From: Cavia porcellus
Lineage: Eukaryota > Chordata > Mammalia > Rodentia > Caviidae
Length of the DNA: 64,000 nt
Assembly: GCF_034190915.1 (NCBI RefSeq)
Contig: NW_026947484.1
Coordinates: forward strand, 80,299,982 to 80,363,981
Direction: 5' to 3'
Below, piece by piece: positions 22,806 to 35,400 of the stretch (the first letter of the stretch is position 1; each line of letters opens with the position of its first letter). The notes beneath the pieces are model-generated. The model did no database searches and was not told the origin of the DNA. It saw only the letters and a program-made list of their open reading frames with translations. The translations under genes were made by a program, and so were the position numbers.

Positions 22806-23302
22806 GAAAAGTCCTCTTTCAATGAACTCACTTCTTCCTTTTTATTTCTAGATTTTTTTGGGGCAAGTTTTTGGAGGAAGGAATCTTTCTCCAAAGGAAT
22901 CTTACTTTGAGGACTACGGGTAGTTATCCTTAGGATGAAATTTCAGATGCCAACAACACTGAGAAAAATTTGAACACTAAAAGAGTTCCAGTCTGCAACA
23001 AGAATTTAAATAAGGTGACATTACAAATTCTGGGCTGTCAGATATTCATAATCTTTCACTGCCATACTCAAGTACTCATTAATTTAAACTAGCACGGAGT
23101 TCTTCTCAACCAGAATCCCACACTCTTTTTGATGCAATATTCTACTTTTTCTTTGAGGAACTACTTGTGTCCTAATGCATACAGCCTCAATAGGACTGTA
23201 AACCAAGGTATTCCATTGTTTTTGCCTGTTTTATATTTCCATATCAGAATTTCACAATCTAGATAATTTACAAGGAAAACAAATGTAAATATCATAGTTG
23301 TC

Positions 23303-23345
23303 AAAACTGGTAAACCCCAAAAAAAAAAAAAAAACTGGTAAACCC
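23303..23345 (+). repeat. Direct repeat flanking a pure A-tract
   Basis: The 15-mer aaaactggtaaaccc occurs at 23303-23317 and 23331-23345, separated by only C plus twelve A. It looks like a retrotransposition footprint reduced to its tail. Confidence 0.75.
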
Positions 23346-23466
23346 AATATCAATGTGTCAGCATTTGGCAAGAGCATTTTTTACTGTGGCTTCACATGGT
23401 AGAAGGCAGGAGGGTGAGAGAGAGCCTGAGAGATAACAGAGAGAAAGGGGAGAAAAGGGGATTGAA

Positions 23467-23608
23467 TTTGTTTGTTTGTTTTTGAAAAAGTCTTGCTATG
23501 TACGCTGGTCTTGAACTCACTGTATAACCGAAGCTGGCCTCCAACCCATGGCAATCCTCCCTTAGTCTCCAGACTGCTGGGATTACAGGAGTGTGCCACC
23601 ACCCCGAT
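23467..23608 (-). repeat. B1-type SINE
   Basis: Antisense B1 with 'ctgctgggattacaggagtg' at the head side and 'aaaaagtcttgctatgtacg' at the tail side. Confidence 0.88.
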
Positions 23609-23939
23609 CTTTCATCAGGAACCTGTCCCACAATAATAAACTGTCCTTGTAATAACGCCATGAACTTATTCATGAAACCAGAGCCCTTGTGACCTAATTA
23701 CCTCTCAGAAGTTCTCATCCTCCAGTAACACTTACAGAACTGAGAATTAAGTTTCCAGCACATGAACTTTGGGAAACACATTCAAACCACACCACCTCCC
23801 TCCTCCTGCTAATCAAGACTTTCTGGGAATTAGGGGTCTTAAGTAACACACGATTGCAAAATTAGTTGTAGCTAATTCTTTCTTTCTCTATAGTGCAGTG
23901 TGAACAAATTTTTTAAAACATTTTTTGTCTGTTTTGCTT

Positions 23940-24005
23940 TGTTTTTTGTTATTTCTGCACTGGGAACTGAACTCACAGTCTCCTGCTTGCCAGGGAGGCA
24001 CTGTG
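23940..24005 (-). repeat. ID-like SINE fragment
   Basis: The antisense B-box-like 'ctgggaactgaactcac' and 'tgcttgccagggaggc' mark an ID remnant. Confidence 0.5.
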
Positions 24006-24206
24006 TACTGATATAATTAGAGACTTTAAAAATTATAATAGGATAAAAATTCTCATACACCCTTCACTCACATTCTTCAAATGTTAGCATTTTTACCACT
24101 TCTTTTTCAGTCTTTCTCTGTCTCTCTGTCTCTGTCTCTGTCTAGTTTCTCTGTCTCTATCTGTCTAGTTGGATATCACCCATCTATTAACTGTCATCTA
24201 CTTACT

Positions 24207-24292
24207 TTTTTTTTTTTGTACCAGGGATAGAACTCATGACCTTGCACTTGCCAGGCAGGCACCTCTGCTTGCTGAGCTATATTCCTGGCTCT
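24207..24292 (-). repeat. ID-like SINE
   Basis: Antisense ID: T-run, 'accagggatagaactcatg' (B-box side), 'gcttgctgagctatattcct' (A-box side). Confidence 0.78.
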
Positions 24293-25707
24293 TTTAAAAA
24301 AAAAAATTTTTTTTATAGCAAGATGTAGCCAAAATTCTCTCTTAATCCTAAATATATTGGTATGTCCTTCTTAAAAACAAGACATTCTCTTCCATATCAC
24401 AAGTACATTATCAAAATTAGATAATTAATGTTTCTACAATTCCTTAAATCATTCATAGGTTCTGTTTAGACTTTTCCAGTTGTCTCACTATTCTTTCCAT
24501 GGCTGCCTTGTTCTGGTACGGTTCTCTAAAGGGACAGATCATTCTGAGTTCTTCTGTCAAGAGCCCTGAAGCTGCCCTCACTTGGGCCTTTTTAGAACAT
24601 GATTATTTTTCTATGAATAAAACAACGCAAAGTGCAAGGAAGTGAAAAGAAAATGTTTGGGGAAATAGATGAAAATATCCCAGTTCGAGAAGGCAGGATG
24701 ACTTCCGTCTGAGTCACTGTCTCCATTTCCTGCTTCTCACAGTTTTCCCTGCCACAACTTCTTACATAAAATTCCCACATTTTTTCATAACAACATTTAG
24801 CAGAGAGAGGAGGTGGTCATTGGTATAAAAAGAGTCATTTATACGTAAGGCACAACTCAAGGACATTTGCATGAAGAAGGAAATATAAAATGCTTGGAAG
24901 AGAAGATATTTAGAGCGCTACAGATGTTAAAAGATGAAAAGAGCTTTTGGGGCAGTGCCACTCAGTGTACCCCGAAGTGGGACATGAGATGCCTCTAGGT
25001 GATATGTGGGCAGATCTTTAAATAAAATTTAATTGCACAATAAAGAAATCACCCCATCTGAAATGATCTGTTGAGTTCTTTTAGTTTATTAAATACAGTT
25101 TACATAGTTCTTCAAACTTCTATCTATTGCTTATTTTAAGAAAGTGAGCAGGCTTGTGGCTCAGTCTTTAATAGGTAATGGCCTCTTTAGCGTTTAATAC
25201 TATTGTTGTACTTTCACCATGACCCTGAAAAGTGGTACTAATTTTTAATTTGTAACAATGATGTTAAATTTCTTTTCAATTCACTCCTTTAAGAAAAAGA
25301 AAATGAATTAAAAAAAATTTAGGTAAAAACAATACTGCGTTTAACATCAACAGCACATATGCATGAAAAGCTTTAGGGAGGGTGTGAAGCCAGGAAACCA
25401 CTGAACTCGCTTGACTGAACTTCGATATGGGACACAAACACGCATGTGGCACGAAAAACCCAGAGATGGGATGAAGATAAAAACCCAGACCTGTCACTTA
25501 TGGTTGGTGTGGTTAATTCCTCTGAACAGATTTGCATGAGCTCAAAGGAATGTGATCACAGCGAGCCCACAGACTTCGGTGACACATGTCCTGGGAAACT
25601 GTTTACATTTGCACATGAATCGAGGGCACTGTCAAAATCAGAGCATTTCCTCCTGGTTTTCTCCCATGAAAAGGGAACTGGGGACTTGTCATGACTGACA
25701 GATTTTC
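24293..25707. other. Intergenic, no feature recognised
   Basis: AT-rich. The short open frames on both strands overlap each other and show no domain. Confidence 0.4.
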
Positions 25708-25860
25708 CACTGGGTATGGTGGCACCTCCCTGTTATTCAGTGTCTGTGAGCCTAAGGCAGGAGGATCACAGCGAATTCAAAGACAGCTTGGGTTACACAG
25801 TGAGTCTGAGACCAGCTTGAACTACATACTAAGACATTGTCCAGAAAATAAATAAATAAA
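25708..25860 (+). repeat. B1-type SINE with internal duplication
   Basis: 'ctgggtatggtggcacctcc' head, then two successive copies of the 'cagcttg(g/a)...acaca/tac' block, then an AAAT tail. The duplicated block is typical of rodent B1. Confidence 0.8.
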
Positions 25861-25864
25861 TGAA

Positions 25865-26663
25865 AAAAAAAATAAAACATTTTATTTTTAAATTAGTGTA
25901 CATTAGTATATTAATGTATATTAGCTATTTTGGGAGATTCATGCTTACAAGTAAATATTTCAATGATTTCCAGGCTTCTAGTACCCCCACTTCTCTTTCC
26001 TTTTTTTCCCTTCCCTTACTCTCTTCTTTTTTAATATCTACCTTCTACTTTTACGTCATCTCTGTTTTTCGTTTTTTGCTTTAGATTCCACATACAAGAG
26101 GAAACGAGTGATATTTGTTTTCCTGAGTCTGGCTTAATTTGTTTTACAAGATGACCTCTAGTTTCATTCATTTTTCTGAAAAATAACATGATTTCATTCT
26201 TCTTTATGGTCATATAATATTCCATTGTGTATGTATACAACATTTTTATTCCTTTATCTCTTGATGGGCAGCTGGGTTGAGCTATCGTGGGTTGAGCACA
26301 ATAAACATGAGTATGAATGTATCTCTATAATATGCTGATTTTATATCTCTGGGGAACACGCCAAGGACTAACTAGGTCAAATGGTAACTCTATTGTTAGT
26401 TTTTTGAGGAATCTCCATACTGATTTCCATAGTGGCTGTACTAACTTACATTTGCACCAATAGTATAAAAGTGTCCTTTTCCCCCACATTCTTATTTATT
26501 TTAATTTTATTTTATTTGCATTCTTGATGAGGGCCATATTGAATGGGTCAAGATAGACTCTTTATATAGTCTTGATTTGCACTTCCTTGATGGGTAAAGA
26601 AGTCAAACATTTTTTTCATGTATTTATTGACTCTTTGTATCTTTTTTTTCTTGAGAGGCATTG
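25865..26663 (-). repeat. Ancient L1, 3' part (antisense)
   Basis: Reads as the antisense of L1 ORF2 end/3' UTR: 'atattccattgtgtatgtat', 'cctttatctcttgatgggca', 'tttttgaggaatctccatac'. It continues at 27170-27785 after an insertion. Confidence 0.78.
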
Positions 26664-27165
26664 TAGTCAGTGTTTTGTAAGAGAAACAGATTTAATGCAG
26701 GACACAGAAATTTACAAGATTAGCTGACAATATCCTCCCGCAGAGAGTCAAATGCAGAGGCGTACAAGTCTGTCCTCGCACTAGATATCTGAGGCATCCA
26801 GTCAAGGGCCCAGAGCTGGCACAATATCCTGTGAGAGTCTGTATCAGGAAGCTGAGGAATCTGCCCTGGAGGAATGAAGGGTCTGGCCCAGGGGCCAAAG
26901 GGAGGATGCTGGAGGCCAGGAAAGGGGCCCTGGCAGCTGAAGTGTCTGTACTAAAATACAGAGAGCCCAGGAGAAGAGCCCAAGGCCCTCCAAGGAAAAC
27001 CAGCCGCAACAGAGTGCTTCCAGTGAAGCTCTGCTGAAATCCTTCCCTCTGGTTGCTTCTCCTTTTACAGCCTTCTGGTCATCCACTCCAGGATCACACA
27101 CCATCCATCCAGCCGGGCGATCCCACTCAGGCTACTAATTAACCAGCACCAGAAGCATCCTGCAG
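26664..27165. other. Unidentified ~500-bp insertion within the L1
   Basis: The antisense L1 breaks after 'tttcttgagaggcat' and resumes at 'ttcatttgcctatttattg'. The intervening DNA is GC-richer and matches nothing I recognise. It starts TG and can end CA, so an LTR is possible. A weak 7-base near-repeat (gaggcat/gaagcat) flanks it. Open frames on both strands here look incidental. Confidence 0.45.
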
Positions 27166-27785
27166 TTCATTTGCCTATTTATTGATTTGAGTTTTCAGTG
27201 ACGGTGATGTGAAGGTTTCAAGTTCCTTATATGGTCTGGATAGTAACCCTTTGTCACAAGACAAGCCGGCAAAGATTTTTCTCCCATTGTAGAAACTTCT
27301 TTGCTGTACAGGAGCTTTTTAATTTGATCTGGTCTTATTTGTCCATCCTTGATACTGTTTCCTGAGCAGTTAGAGGCCTACTCAGGAAGCCTTTGCCTGT
27401 GCCTCTGGTGTTTCCTCTGTGTTTTCTTGTAGCAGTATAAAAGTTTCTCATCTTATATTTAGGTCTCTAATCTATTTGGAAGTGATTTTTGTACAGGATG
27501 AGAGATAGGTATCTAGTGTCAGACCTACATATAAAGGTCTAGTTTTCTCTGCCCCGTGTATTAAGGAGGCTCTCTTTTCTACAATAATGTTTATGGCCTC
27601 TTTGTCAGGAATCAGGTAGCTATAGTTGCATCGGTTTGTTTCTGTGTCCTCTATTCTATTCCATTGGCCTACATACCTGCTGTTATGCCATACCCTGCTG
27701 ATTTTGTTGCTATGGTTGTGTTGTATGCTTTAAAATCAAGCAAGCTGATACCTCTAGTATTTGGCATATAATACTATATACATTT
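27166..27785 (-). repeat. Ancient L1 ORF2 C-terminal part (antisense)
   Basis: Continuation of the 25865-26663 L1. Landmarks include 'tttttctcccattgtagaaa', 'gtgatttttgtacaggatg' and 'tattctattccattggcct', the antisense of L1 ORF2 sequence. Decayed, no open frame. Confidence 0.78.
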
Positions 27786-28129
27786 TTAGTCCTACTTATG
27801 ATAATAAACAGCACATTATTAATTTATTAATTCAGACATTTGTCAGTAATTGTGGCGTACAGTTTGCCTTTACTCTGGAATCAGTATGTGTGAATTATAA
27901 CCAATAATTTATATAAAGCTTTGATTGAGATCAACAAATGTTTTTTACACAAGATACATTCCAAGAACTGTGCTAGGTATTACGAAAAGATAAACAAGAT
28001 AGTCTCTTTCCCCATGGCATCTCTATGTTGTAGAAATTAAATAGGAAGCATATCATAATTATAAAACTCATAAAAGTTTTACTTGAATTACATGTTTCTT
28101 ACAGAAATGGCATAATGCAAAATATTATT

Positions 28130-28250
28130 ATTCTTACTTTATAGACAAGGAAACTAAAAAAGTTTATTTAAATTATATGACTTGCCCAAGATTATTAATA
28201 CAAATATTAAGCTACAGAGAAAGGTTTTCAACTTAGGAACCCTAAAATAT
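28130..28250 (-). repeat. MIR fragment
   Basis: The antisense MIR core 'ctttatagacaaggaaact' through 'atgacttgcccaagatta' is recognisable. Confidence 0.5.
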
Positions 28251-28344
28251 TCGAAACTATTCCTTTCAGATTTCTGCTTCTGGTTCTAACAAAATAACAT
28301 GTGGCCACTTAGCGCTCGTACTGAGAACAACTCAAACCCTAGAA

Positions 28345-28440
28345 AATATGCATGCCTGTAACCTCAGCACTTGAGAGGCTGAGGCAGGAGGATGGCAGCA
28401 AGTTCAAGGCCAACTGCAACAACTAGAAAATACAATGATA
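28345..28440 (+). repeat. B1-type SINE fragment
   Basis: 'gcatgcctgtaacctcagca' followed by 'gaggctgaggcaggaggatg' is the left part of B1; the right part is lost. Confidence 0.75.
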
Positions 28441-28509
28441 AAATCTATTAAAAGTATCAGATCTATTCGAAGTTTGATCTAATGTCTATACTTGGGAGTA
28501 TAAGATAAC

Positions 28510-29480
28510 AGTGATAAGAGAATTTAAAAAATGTGAGCCACCAAAAAAAGAAAATCGATGAACCCGAAAGTGAAAGGAGGGGAAGTTTACACTCTTATTA
28601 AGACTGGTTAAAATTAAAATATAAAAGTAAAGAGAAGTAAAAAATATTAGAAGGAAAAATTAAAGATCTCACTGCAGATCTCAAAGACATTATGAATATA
28701 AGGATACCTTATAAACAAATGTATGCCAGTAAACTTGCCAACATAGATGATAGAGACAAATTCATTGAAAGATATAAATTACCAAAGCTTGTTTTCATGT
28801 TTGTTAATCTACTTTTCACTTTCTGTTTTCATTGATACCTTCTTGTAGTACACAATGTTGCATTCTTCATGGGAAGTGGTTAAGTGTACATGATGCGTCT
28901 TAATTCTTTTCATTTTCCTTTCTTCTCCCCTCCACCCCCGCTCCATCTCTTGGTCCCTTCCAATCTGCAAAAAGTCTATCTCTCTGTTTCCTATTATCTA
29001 TTGAAATTATCAAAATTGATCTGAGAAGGAATAGAAAATTTGAATAGCTCAATGCCAAAGAAATTTAATTCATATTTAACAACTCCCCACAAAGAAGGTC
29101 CAGATGGTGTCATTGAATAGCACTGAATGTTTAGTGAAATTATACTAATCTTATACACATTTTTCTCAGAAAATAAAGGAGGAAAAATCAAATCATTTGT
29201 GGAGATATTACTCTGACTGAAAAACCAGATAGAGTCACTGTAAAAAAATATAGAATTACAGAACATTATTCCCTATGATATAGATGTATAACTTGACCCA
29301 ATGTTAGCAAATTTAATTGAACAATATATAGAAAGATATCCTGATCAATGGAGTTTATCCTGGGAATGCAGGTCAGTCTATCAATTAAGACCCAAGCAAT
29401 AGAGAGAAATCATATAGAAACTTAAGGAAAGTTTATTGTAAGAAATTCCTAGTTCTAATACGCGAGTAGCTGTATACCTA
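28510..29480 (+). repeat. Ancient L1 ORF2 fragment
   Basis: Decayed ORF2 sequence, for example 'caaagaaggtccagatggtg' and 'gatcaatggagtttatcctg', matching the RT region of mammalian L1. About 28795-28985 looks like a separate insertion that splits it. Confidence 0.65.
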
Positions 29481-30329
29481 TAAAGATACTGGCAGAGAAT
29501 ACAGTAGCTCTGAGGAAAATACTCAACAATGGATAAACTTAGAAGAAGGTTCTCTCCCCAAGGCTGAGATTCAGACCTAACTGGAGAAAATATGGGTGTA
29601 GCACGTAGGCTGGTGAAAAGCTCAGAGTTGCACAGGTCACAGTCTGTTCACATTTGTTCAGGAAAGCAAGAAACATACTTTTGAAGCTCAGATGAGCCAA
29701 AGCTAATGGGTGGGCACCCAGGGGAGTCAAACATCAGGAACCCAGTGACTCTCCAGGCAGTACGAGGCCTGGAGTACCAGTGTCCGTGTCAGGAGGACCA
29801 GCTGAGATGTTTCTTCCAGAGCAGAAGGAAAGGACAGCAAACACATTCCTCTGAAGCAGTCATAAAGAAGGGTAAACTTGAGGCTTCTATAATTGGGTGT
29901 AACTCAAGACCAAACTCATAAGTAAAATGAATCAGATTCACATGTGTAAACATTGTCTCCCTGGTGTGAGAAACTGAAAGAGTAAATAAGATCTAAAATG
30001 TACAATAGATATTGTGAAATGGGAAGAAATTCAAAAGGAAAAAGGAACTAGGATGGGTAAAAGGGGAAAGAATAGGGGAAAAATGCAAGTCAGTTATACA
30101 ATTAGTGCTCTTAGTTCAGTGAAAAGGAAGGTTTGTGTTAATATCGATTGGAGAAATTTTTATGCCCCTATCTTGTATCGTGAGCAACTACTTTAAAGAT
30201 AATAATACATAATGTATTAACTATTATATTTCTCCTATTATTTTGTTATAAACTTTTGTTTTAACTTTTTTCCATAAAATAAAAAAATCCAAAAACATAT
30301 AAAATAAAAACATTTCTGATAAAGGAAAT
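29481..30329. other. Intergenic, no feature recognised
   Basis: No supported gene or repeat; probably old L1-derived in part. Confidence 0.35.
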
Positions 30330-30950
30330 ATATTGCCATGAGACCTGTATTACAAGAAACATTAAAAGGAATTCTTACAAAAAAAAGAACAATGATTCCA
30401 GCAGAAATACAGAATGCAGAAAGGAATTATCAGTACCAGAAAAGGTAAGACTATTGTATATGCAAAAAATGTTAGAACTACCATTAATATTATTAATTCT
30501 GCCTTGTGGAGTTTTAAATTTATGTAAAATTTAAATGTATGACTACAGAAACATCAAAGGTAAATGAAGCTTATATGTTCTATGGTCTTATCACCATGAG
30601 ATAAGTGTTGAAGAACCTTAGACACCAATAAATAAAAAATGAATATAGCAATCTCCAATGTAATCAACAAAGGAATAGTTTAAAAATATGCAAACTAACA
30701 GATGAATATAATTAAAAATATATTAATCCTAAAGGATGCAGTGGAGGAGACCATTAAACAACTGAGACATAAATTAAAATAAATTCAAATATTGAACACA
30801 ACAAATTAAATATTCCAGTGTCAAAACTGATATTTTTATCCTGAAAATAAAATCAAAAGCCAACTATTATTTGTTTTTAAGATATTTGTTTCAAATATTC
30901 ACATAGAAGATTTAAAAGGTATGCTTCCCATATATGGTGTAAACACAATT
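30330..30950 (+). repeat. Ancient L1/HAL1 ORF1-to-spacer fragment
   Basis: 'gtattacaagaaacattaaa' followed by A-rich sequence resembles the end of old L1 or eutherian HAL1 ORF1 and the region after it. Strongly decayed. Confidence 0.4.
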
Positions 30951-30971
30951 TAAAATAAAAGTGGTATACTT

Positions 30972-31115
30972 GACCAGATATGATGGTGCACACCTATAGT
31001 CTCAGCACGTGGGAGGCTGAGGCAGGAGGATTGCCTTGAGTTCAAGGTCAGCCTGGGCTACAGTGAGTTCAAGCCAGCCTGAACGACATAGCAAGACCAT
31101 GTCTCAGAAAAACTA
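30972..31115 (+). repeat. B1-type SINE with internal duplication
   Basis: Head 'tgatggtgcacacctatag', 'gtgggaggctgaggcaggag', then 'cagcctgggctacagtgag' and its degenerate repeat 'cagcctgaacgacatagc'. The best-preserved B1 in the window. Confidence 0.92.
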
Positions 31116-31371
31116 ATACCTCAATAAAACTGGTATAACTATAATAATATTGAACAAAGAAGACGTTTAGATAAAGAGAGGCAGAGTAACTAAAAGTATG
31201 AAGATATTAAGATTACGTATGATATTGGTAAGTATTACTATGACTAGTATTTCATAAACATTGACCTTTGTCAATACATTACAACATTCTAGTTATTCCA
31301 AAGCTTCACCTCCTTAAACTATAGGTCTGAAGTATGTAAAGCAAAGAAAAAAAAAAGAAATAGATAAACCC

Positions 31372-31530
31372 ACAATCCGCACATGTCTATAATTCTAGCA
31401 CTCTGGGAAGGTTAGGCAGCAGTGAAAGTTGTAGCATAGCCCTGGAGCTTAGTGACTTACTGAGACCTTGTTTCAAAATAAAAAATATTTTTTAAAAGGG
31501 TGGAGACGTAGCTCAGTAACACACACAGCA
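31372..31530 (+). repeat. B1-dID composite SINE
   Basis: A shortened B1 unit ('gtctataattctagcactct' ... 'actgagaccttgtttcaaaa') is joined through an A-rich linker to an ID-like A-box ('ggagacgtagctcagtaac'). Confidence 0.7.
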
Positions 31531-31559
31531 TTATAATAAGATCAAAATAAATCAGAAAA

Positions 31560-33280
31560 AAATCTATCGCAAGTTGGTCAAGACAGCCACAACAAAACTT
31601 GCAAAATATTATTTATAAAAGCTAAAGAAGATCTAAGTAAATGAAGCAATAGATCAGGTTAATGTACTAGAAAACTCCAATTCCATGACCTGATATACTG
31701 TAAAGATGTCAATTCTTCCCAAATCACTCCAAAACAAAATCTCAGAAAATTTTTCTGTGAACATTCACAAACTATTTAAATTTTATATAGGAATTCAAAG
31801 GATCATTGCTGAGCAAGACAATTTTAAGAAAGGATTAGGAGATTTTTTTGGAGCTTATTATAAAGTTATAGTAAACACTTTGAGTTGGAATTAGTGGAAA
31901 AAAAGAAATAGGTCAATGAAAGAAAACAAATCCACAATGTACACATACATGCACATACACAAATGATGTTATGATGTAGTGGAAACAGAATGATCTTTTC
32001 AATAAGTGCTGGTGGGTTGATTGTATACTCATGTACAGAAAAAAGGATACAGTTATTTTTTAGATCAAAATGAGAGATGTAAAATAAAAAGAATAAATTA
32101 TACAGTATCTCCATACTTTTGGGTAGATCAGAATTTCTTAAACAGAATCTTAAATTCTCCAAACTTAAAGAATTTTCTAATAAACTGAACAATATTAGAA
32201 ATTTTTAATTCAGAATATCTAAAGAAATCATTTAGAGACTAAAGAGGCAAGCCATAATGAGAAAATGTATTTGTAATATGTGTCTCCAGCAAAAAGCTCA
32301 TATATTAAGAAAAAAATAAGAGGTACTAATTGAAAAGCAAGAGGAGATTTCAACAGACACTTAATAGAGTAGAAGATAGTACATGTGAAGAGGTGCTCTT
32401 CTTGGGGGTGAGTCTTGGGGGAAAAATGCATTAAAACCATAATGAAATACTATTACACATCTATCAGAATGGCCTTACATAATACTAATAATTACTATTA
32501 TCATAATTTTTCAAATATGATAATATAATTTTAGACCAGTTTCTCCTACAAATGTACTCTCAAAATAGCAAATTTATATGTGGGAGGAATTTTGGCAGAT
32601 ATGAGGAGAGCACAGCTGGACAAAGGGGAAAATCCTGCTGCAGAAAGCCAGTTCATCTTGGAAGGAACACTTAAGTCCACATGGGGGAAGCTGCCTCTCC
32701 CCAACACTCCCACTGTCGTGCATACCACATCATTATCCCTGACATCAGCATCACCACCACCACAGGTGAGTCACACAGGTGGCTGCTTCCGAGGAAGGGG
32801 TAATGACTTTGGGTATGGAATCACTGTCTGCTTGAGGGCAGCTTTGGTCGAGGATTTCAGCAGAGAGCTGCCAGCTACCAGGAGTACTGGAAACTAAGTG
32901 ACTGAGTGTTTCAGTCCCAGAAAGGCTCTGGGTGAAGTATTATAAAACATCCACCAAACATCAAGTACTGATGAAGGTGGATTAAATGAACTCTCGCACT
33001 ACTGGTAGTGCAGTACAGCCACACTGAAACACTGGACGTTGAGCTGGATTATCACTGAGCACTGCACACAAAGCTCTATTCCCAACACCTTTATATATGT
33101 GCCAAAAGATAGGAATGCTTGTAACAGGATCATTTATGATCACCAACAATCGGAAACAAGCCAAATATCTGTCATGAGTATAGTATACACTTCTTATTTT
33201 AATGTATTTTGTGTATTGTTCCTTTACTTTTCCTAATAATACAGTGTATTACTAACTTTATTTTTCATTCAAAAGAATAA
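31560..33280 (+). repeat. Ancient L1 3' portion, interrupted
   Basis: Decayed ORF2/3' UTR: 'ccataatgaaatactattac' near 32436 and 'gatcaccaacaatcggaaac' near 33136 match typical L1 3' sequence. Roughly 32500-32940 is a GC-richer insertion I do not recognise. Confidence 0.6.
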
Positions 33281-34269
33281 ATGTATAAAATATAACCCTT
33301 TCCCAGTATTTTATAATTGTAAACAAGGATAAGTGAATTAGGAAATGGAACCCTGACATACACATGAAACACCGAAATAATGGAATAGGAAGCTGAGTGA
33401 TACTGCATGTTAAGAAATTACTGTATCATAGGTCCAGGATTACTAGAGTTTAGAGAAGAGATGTGATCAGAGACAGCTTTTTGGAGGGATGAGCTTGTTT
33501 AGGATTTAGTTAGCTGAAGAGGTGCAGGGTGCTATTTGCCTACTAAAAACTCTCATTTTCCATTGCTTAGTAAGTTAGCACAAGCTTTTCCATCCAACCT
33601 TACAGATAAGTATGCCCAGATAGTTAAGTGCTCTCTGTGAAATTGTAATCAGAAGTACTGTAAGCCTCCAGGAAATACCCAAAAGGTAGAAGGCTCACCT
33701 GGGCAGTGTGAGAGCTTGACTTTTCTGCCTTCTTCCTTCCTGTTCTCTGGTGTATGAACATGATGTCCACTGCTCTGCCAGCCTCTTTTCCTAGGGAAGA
33801 AAAATAGATCTTTGTACATTCTGTAATATTCAGGTGAACTAGTGCTAATTTACGAAGAGAAAGGAATTGCTAAGCAGATATCAAAACATGCTATAGACAC
33901 AGTGGTGTGTTGTCTTGAGCCAGATCATGAGAGTCAACTGTTAAATTTTCAGAAATATCTGTGAGTTGGTTGTTAAATAATTCCATTTTAAAAATAAAAT
34001 TACATATGCATAAACAAATAAATTACATATAAAATAAAGGTAATAAAGATCTAAAATGCACTCCTTTCTGCTTATTTTTACTACTTTTTACTATTTTTTA
34101 TGCCCTTGAAGTTATTTGCACCTCTCTTGATCATATGGTAGAAATATTATATGATGGTGAATTACAGTACTCTACGTGCCTCCTGACTTCATACTCACTG
34201 GCTTCATGTTGGCAGTTGGGAGCGATTCTTGATGGAATCTGGAATAGATTGTATATCAGATTTTTGGTT

Positions 34270-34800
34270 TTGTTTTCCAGAGCTAGTTGGTCAACATTTA
34301 CCAGAGCACTGCTGTGTGAAGTCAGCGCTGATCCTTCCAGGGTGGTTTGTAAAAGCCAGACACCAGAAACAAAGCCAATGTCCATCAGCAGAGAGACAGT
34401 TAAAGATACTGTGAGCGTATTTGCACAGTGTGTATTCTCCAGCAGTGCAAAGATTCCTGCCATACAGAAAGATTTCTGTATGACATACACAGAGGAGGAG
34501 GAGTAAGCAAGAATGAGGAAGATTTCTATACTGTGGTTAATCATCAGGATGTTTGTTCAGTGAAGACCGTAGAGCACTGAGCAGAGCTGGAAAATGCTGC
34601 CTTTGTGGAATAAAGGAGAATACAATACAAATACTTAACTGTTACCTATCCTGAGGGGAAAAGGAGCACATTATAAAGGAGATGGAGATCAAACACAGAG
34701 TTCCTCGGTTAGGTTGTTTTACAGCTGATTGAGTTGTGTAAATATTTTGTACAATTTTAAAAATACTAAAATTTTAAAAACCAATATCTAAAATTTGAAA
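34270..34800 (+). repeat. Ancient L1 3' end
   Basis: 'caatgtccatcagcagagag' and 'aagaatgaggaagatttcta' are landmarks of old L1M-type 3' ends. The overlapping open frames of 123 and 137 codons on opposite strands lie in and just upstream of this sequence and are not treated as genes. Confidence 0.5.
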
Positions 34801-35400
34801 ATAAATAAAACAATATGACTCTAGCTACAAGTCAAATTAAAGGAATAACTACATAGGGAAAAGCATTGTATCTCACATTGAGAAAAGAATTAGGTTAAGT
34901 GACTTTTTAAGACAATAATTTGATTATTACGACCTAATCGTGAAGGTAGCCACAATATTTGATGATGACTTAATGGTGCAGGTCCTGGACCCATAAAAAG
35001 CATTAAAAAAATCTGACCACTCAGTGGGCTTCTTATTAGAAATAACATGATCTTGATTTTTAAAAACTGTTATTATATATTATAGGAAATAGGAACTTGG
35101 ATTAATGTCTTTTAAGAATCCAAAATTTCAAAATAAAGAAACATAAGAATAATATTTTGCAATTCAATAAAAAATCATGTAGTCTTTTTTAAAATTTTAT
35201 TTAAAGAAAGACTAAACAAAACAGAAAATAGGGAGAAATAATACAAACATTCAGAGAAAAAATAAACAGTAAAAATCACTAGTTGATGTTTACATATTGT
35301 CGTTTTACAAATAGTTGTTCAATGTACAAAAGTGGAACACGTAAAGTGGGAATTTGAACAGCGAGACTGCAAACAGTGCTGTTCAACTGTCCAACAAAAC

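Noticed and set aside
26692..27104. Three ~70-105-codon frames in both orientations
   Set aside because: They lie inside the unidentified insertion in L1, overlap each other and lack domains.
34131..34544. Overlapping 137- and 123-codon frames on opposite strands
   Set aside because: Mostly old L1 3'-end sequence with no domain; mutual overlap suggests chance.
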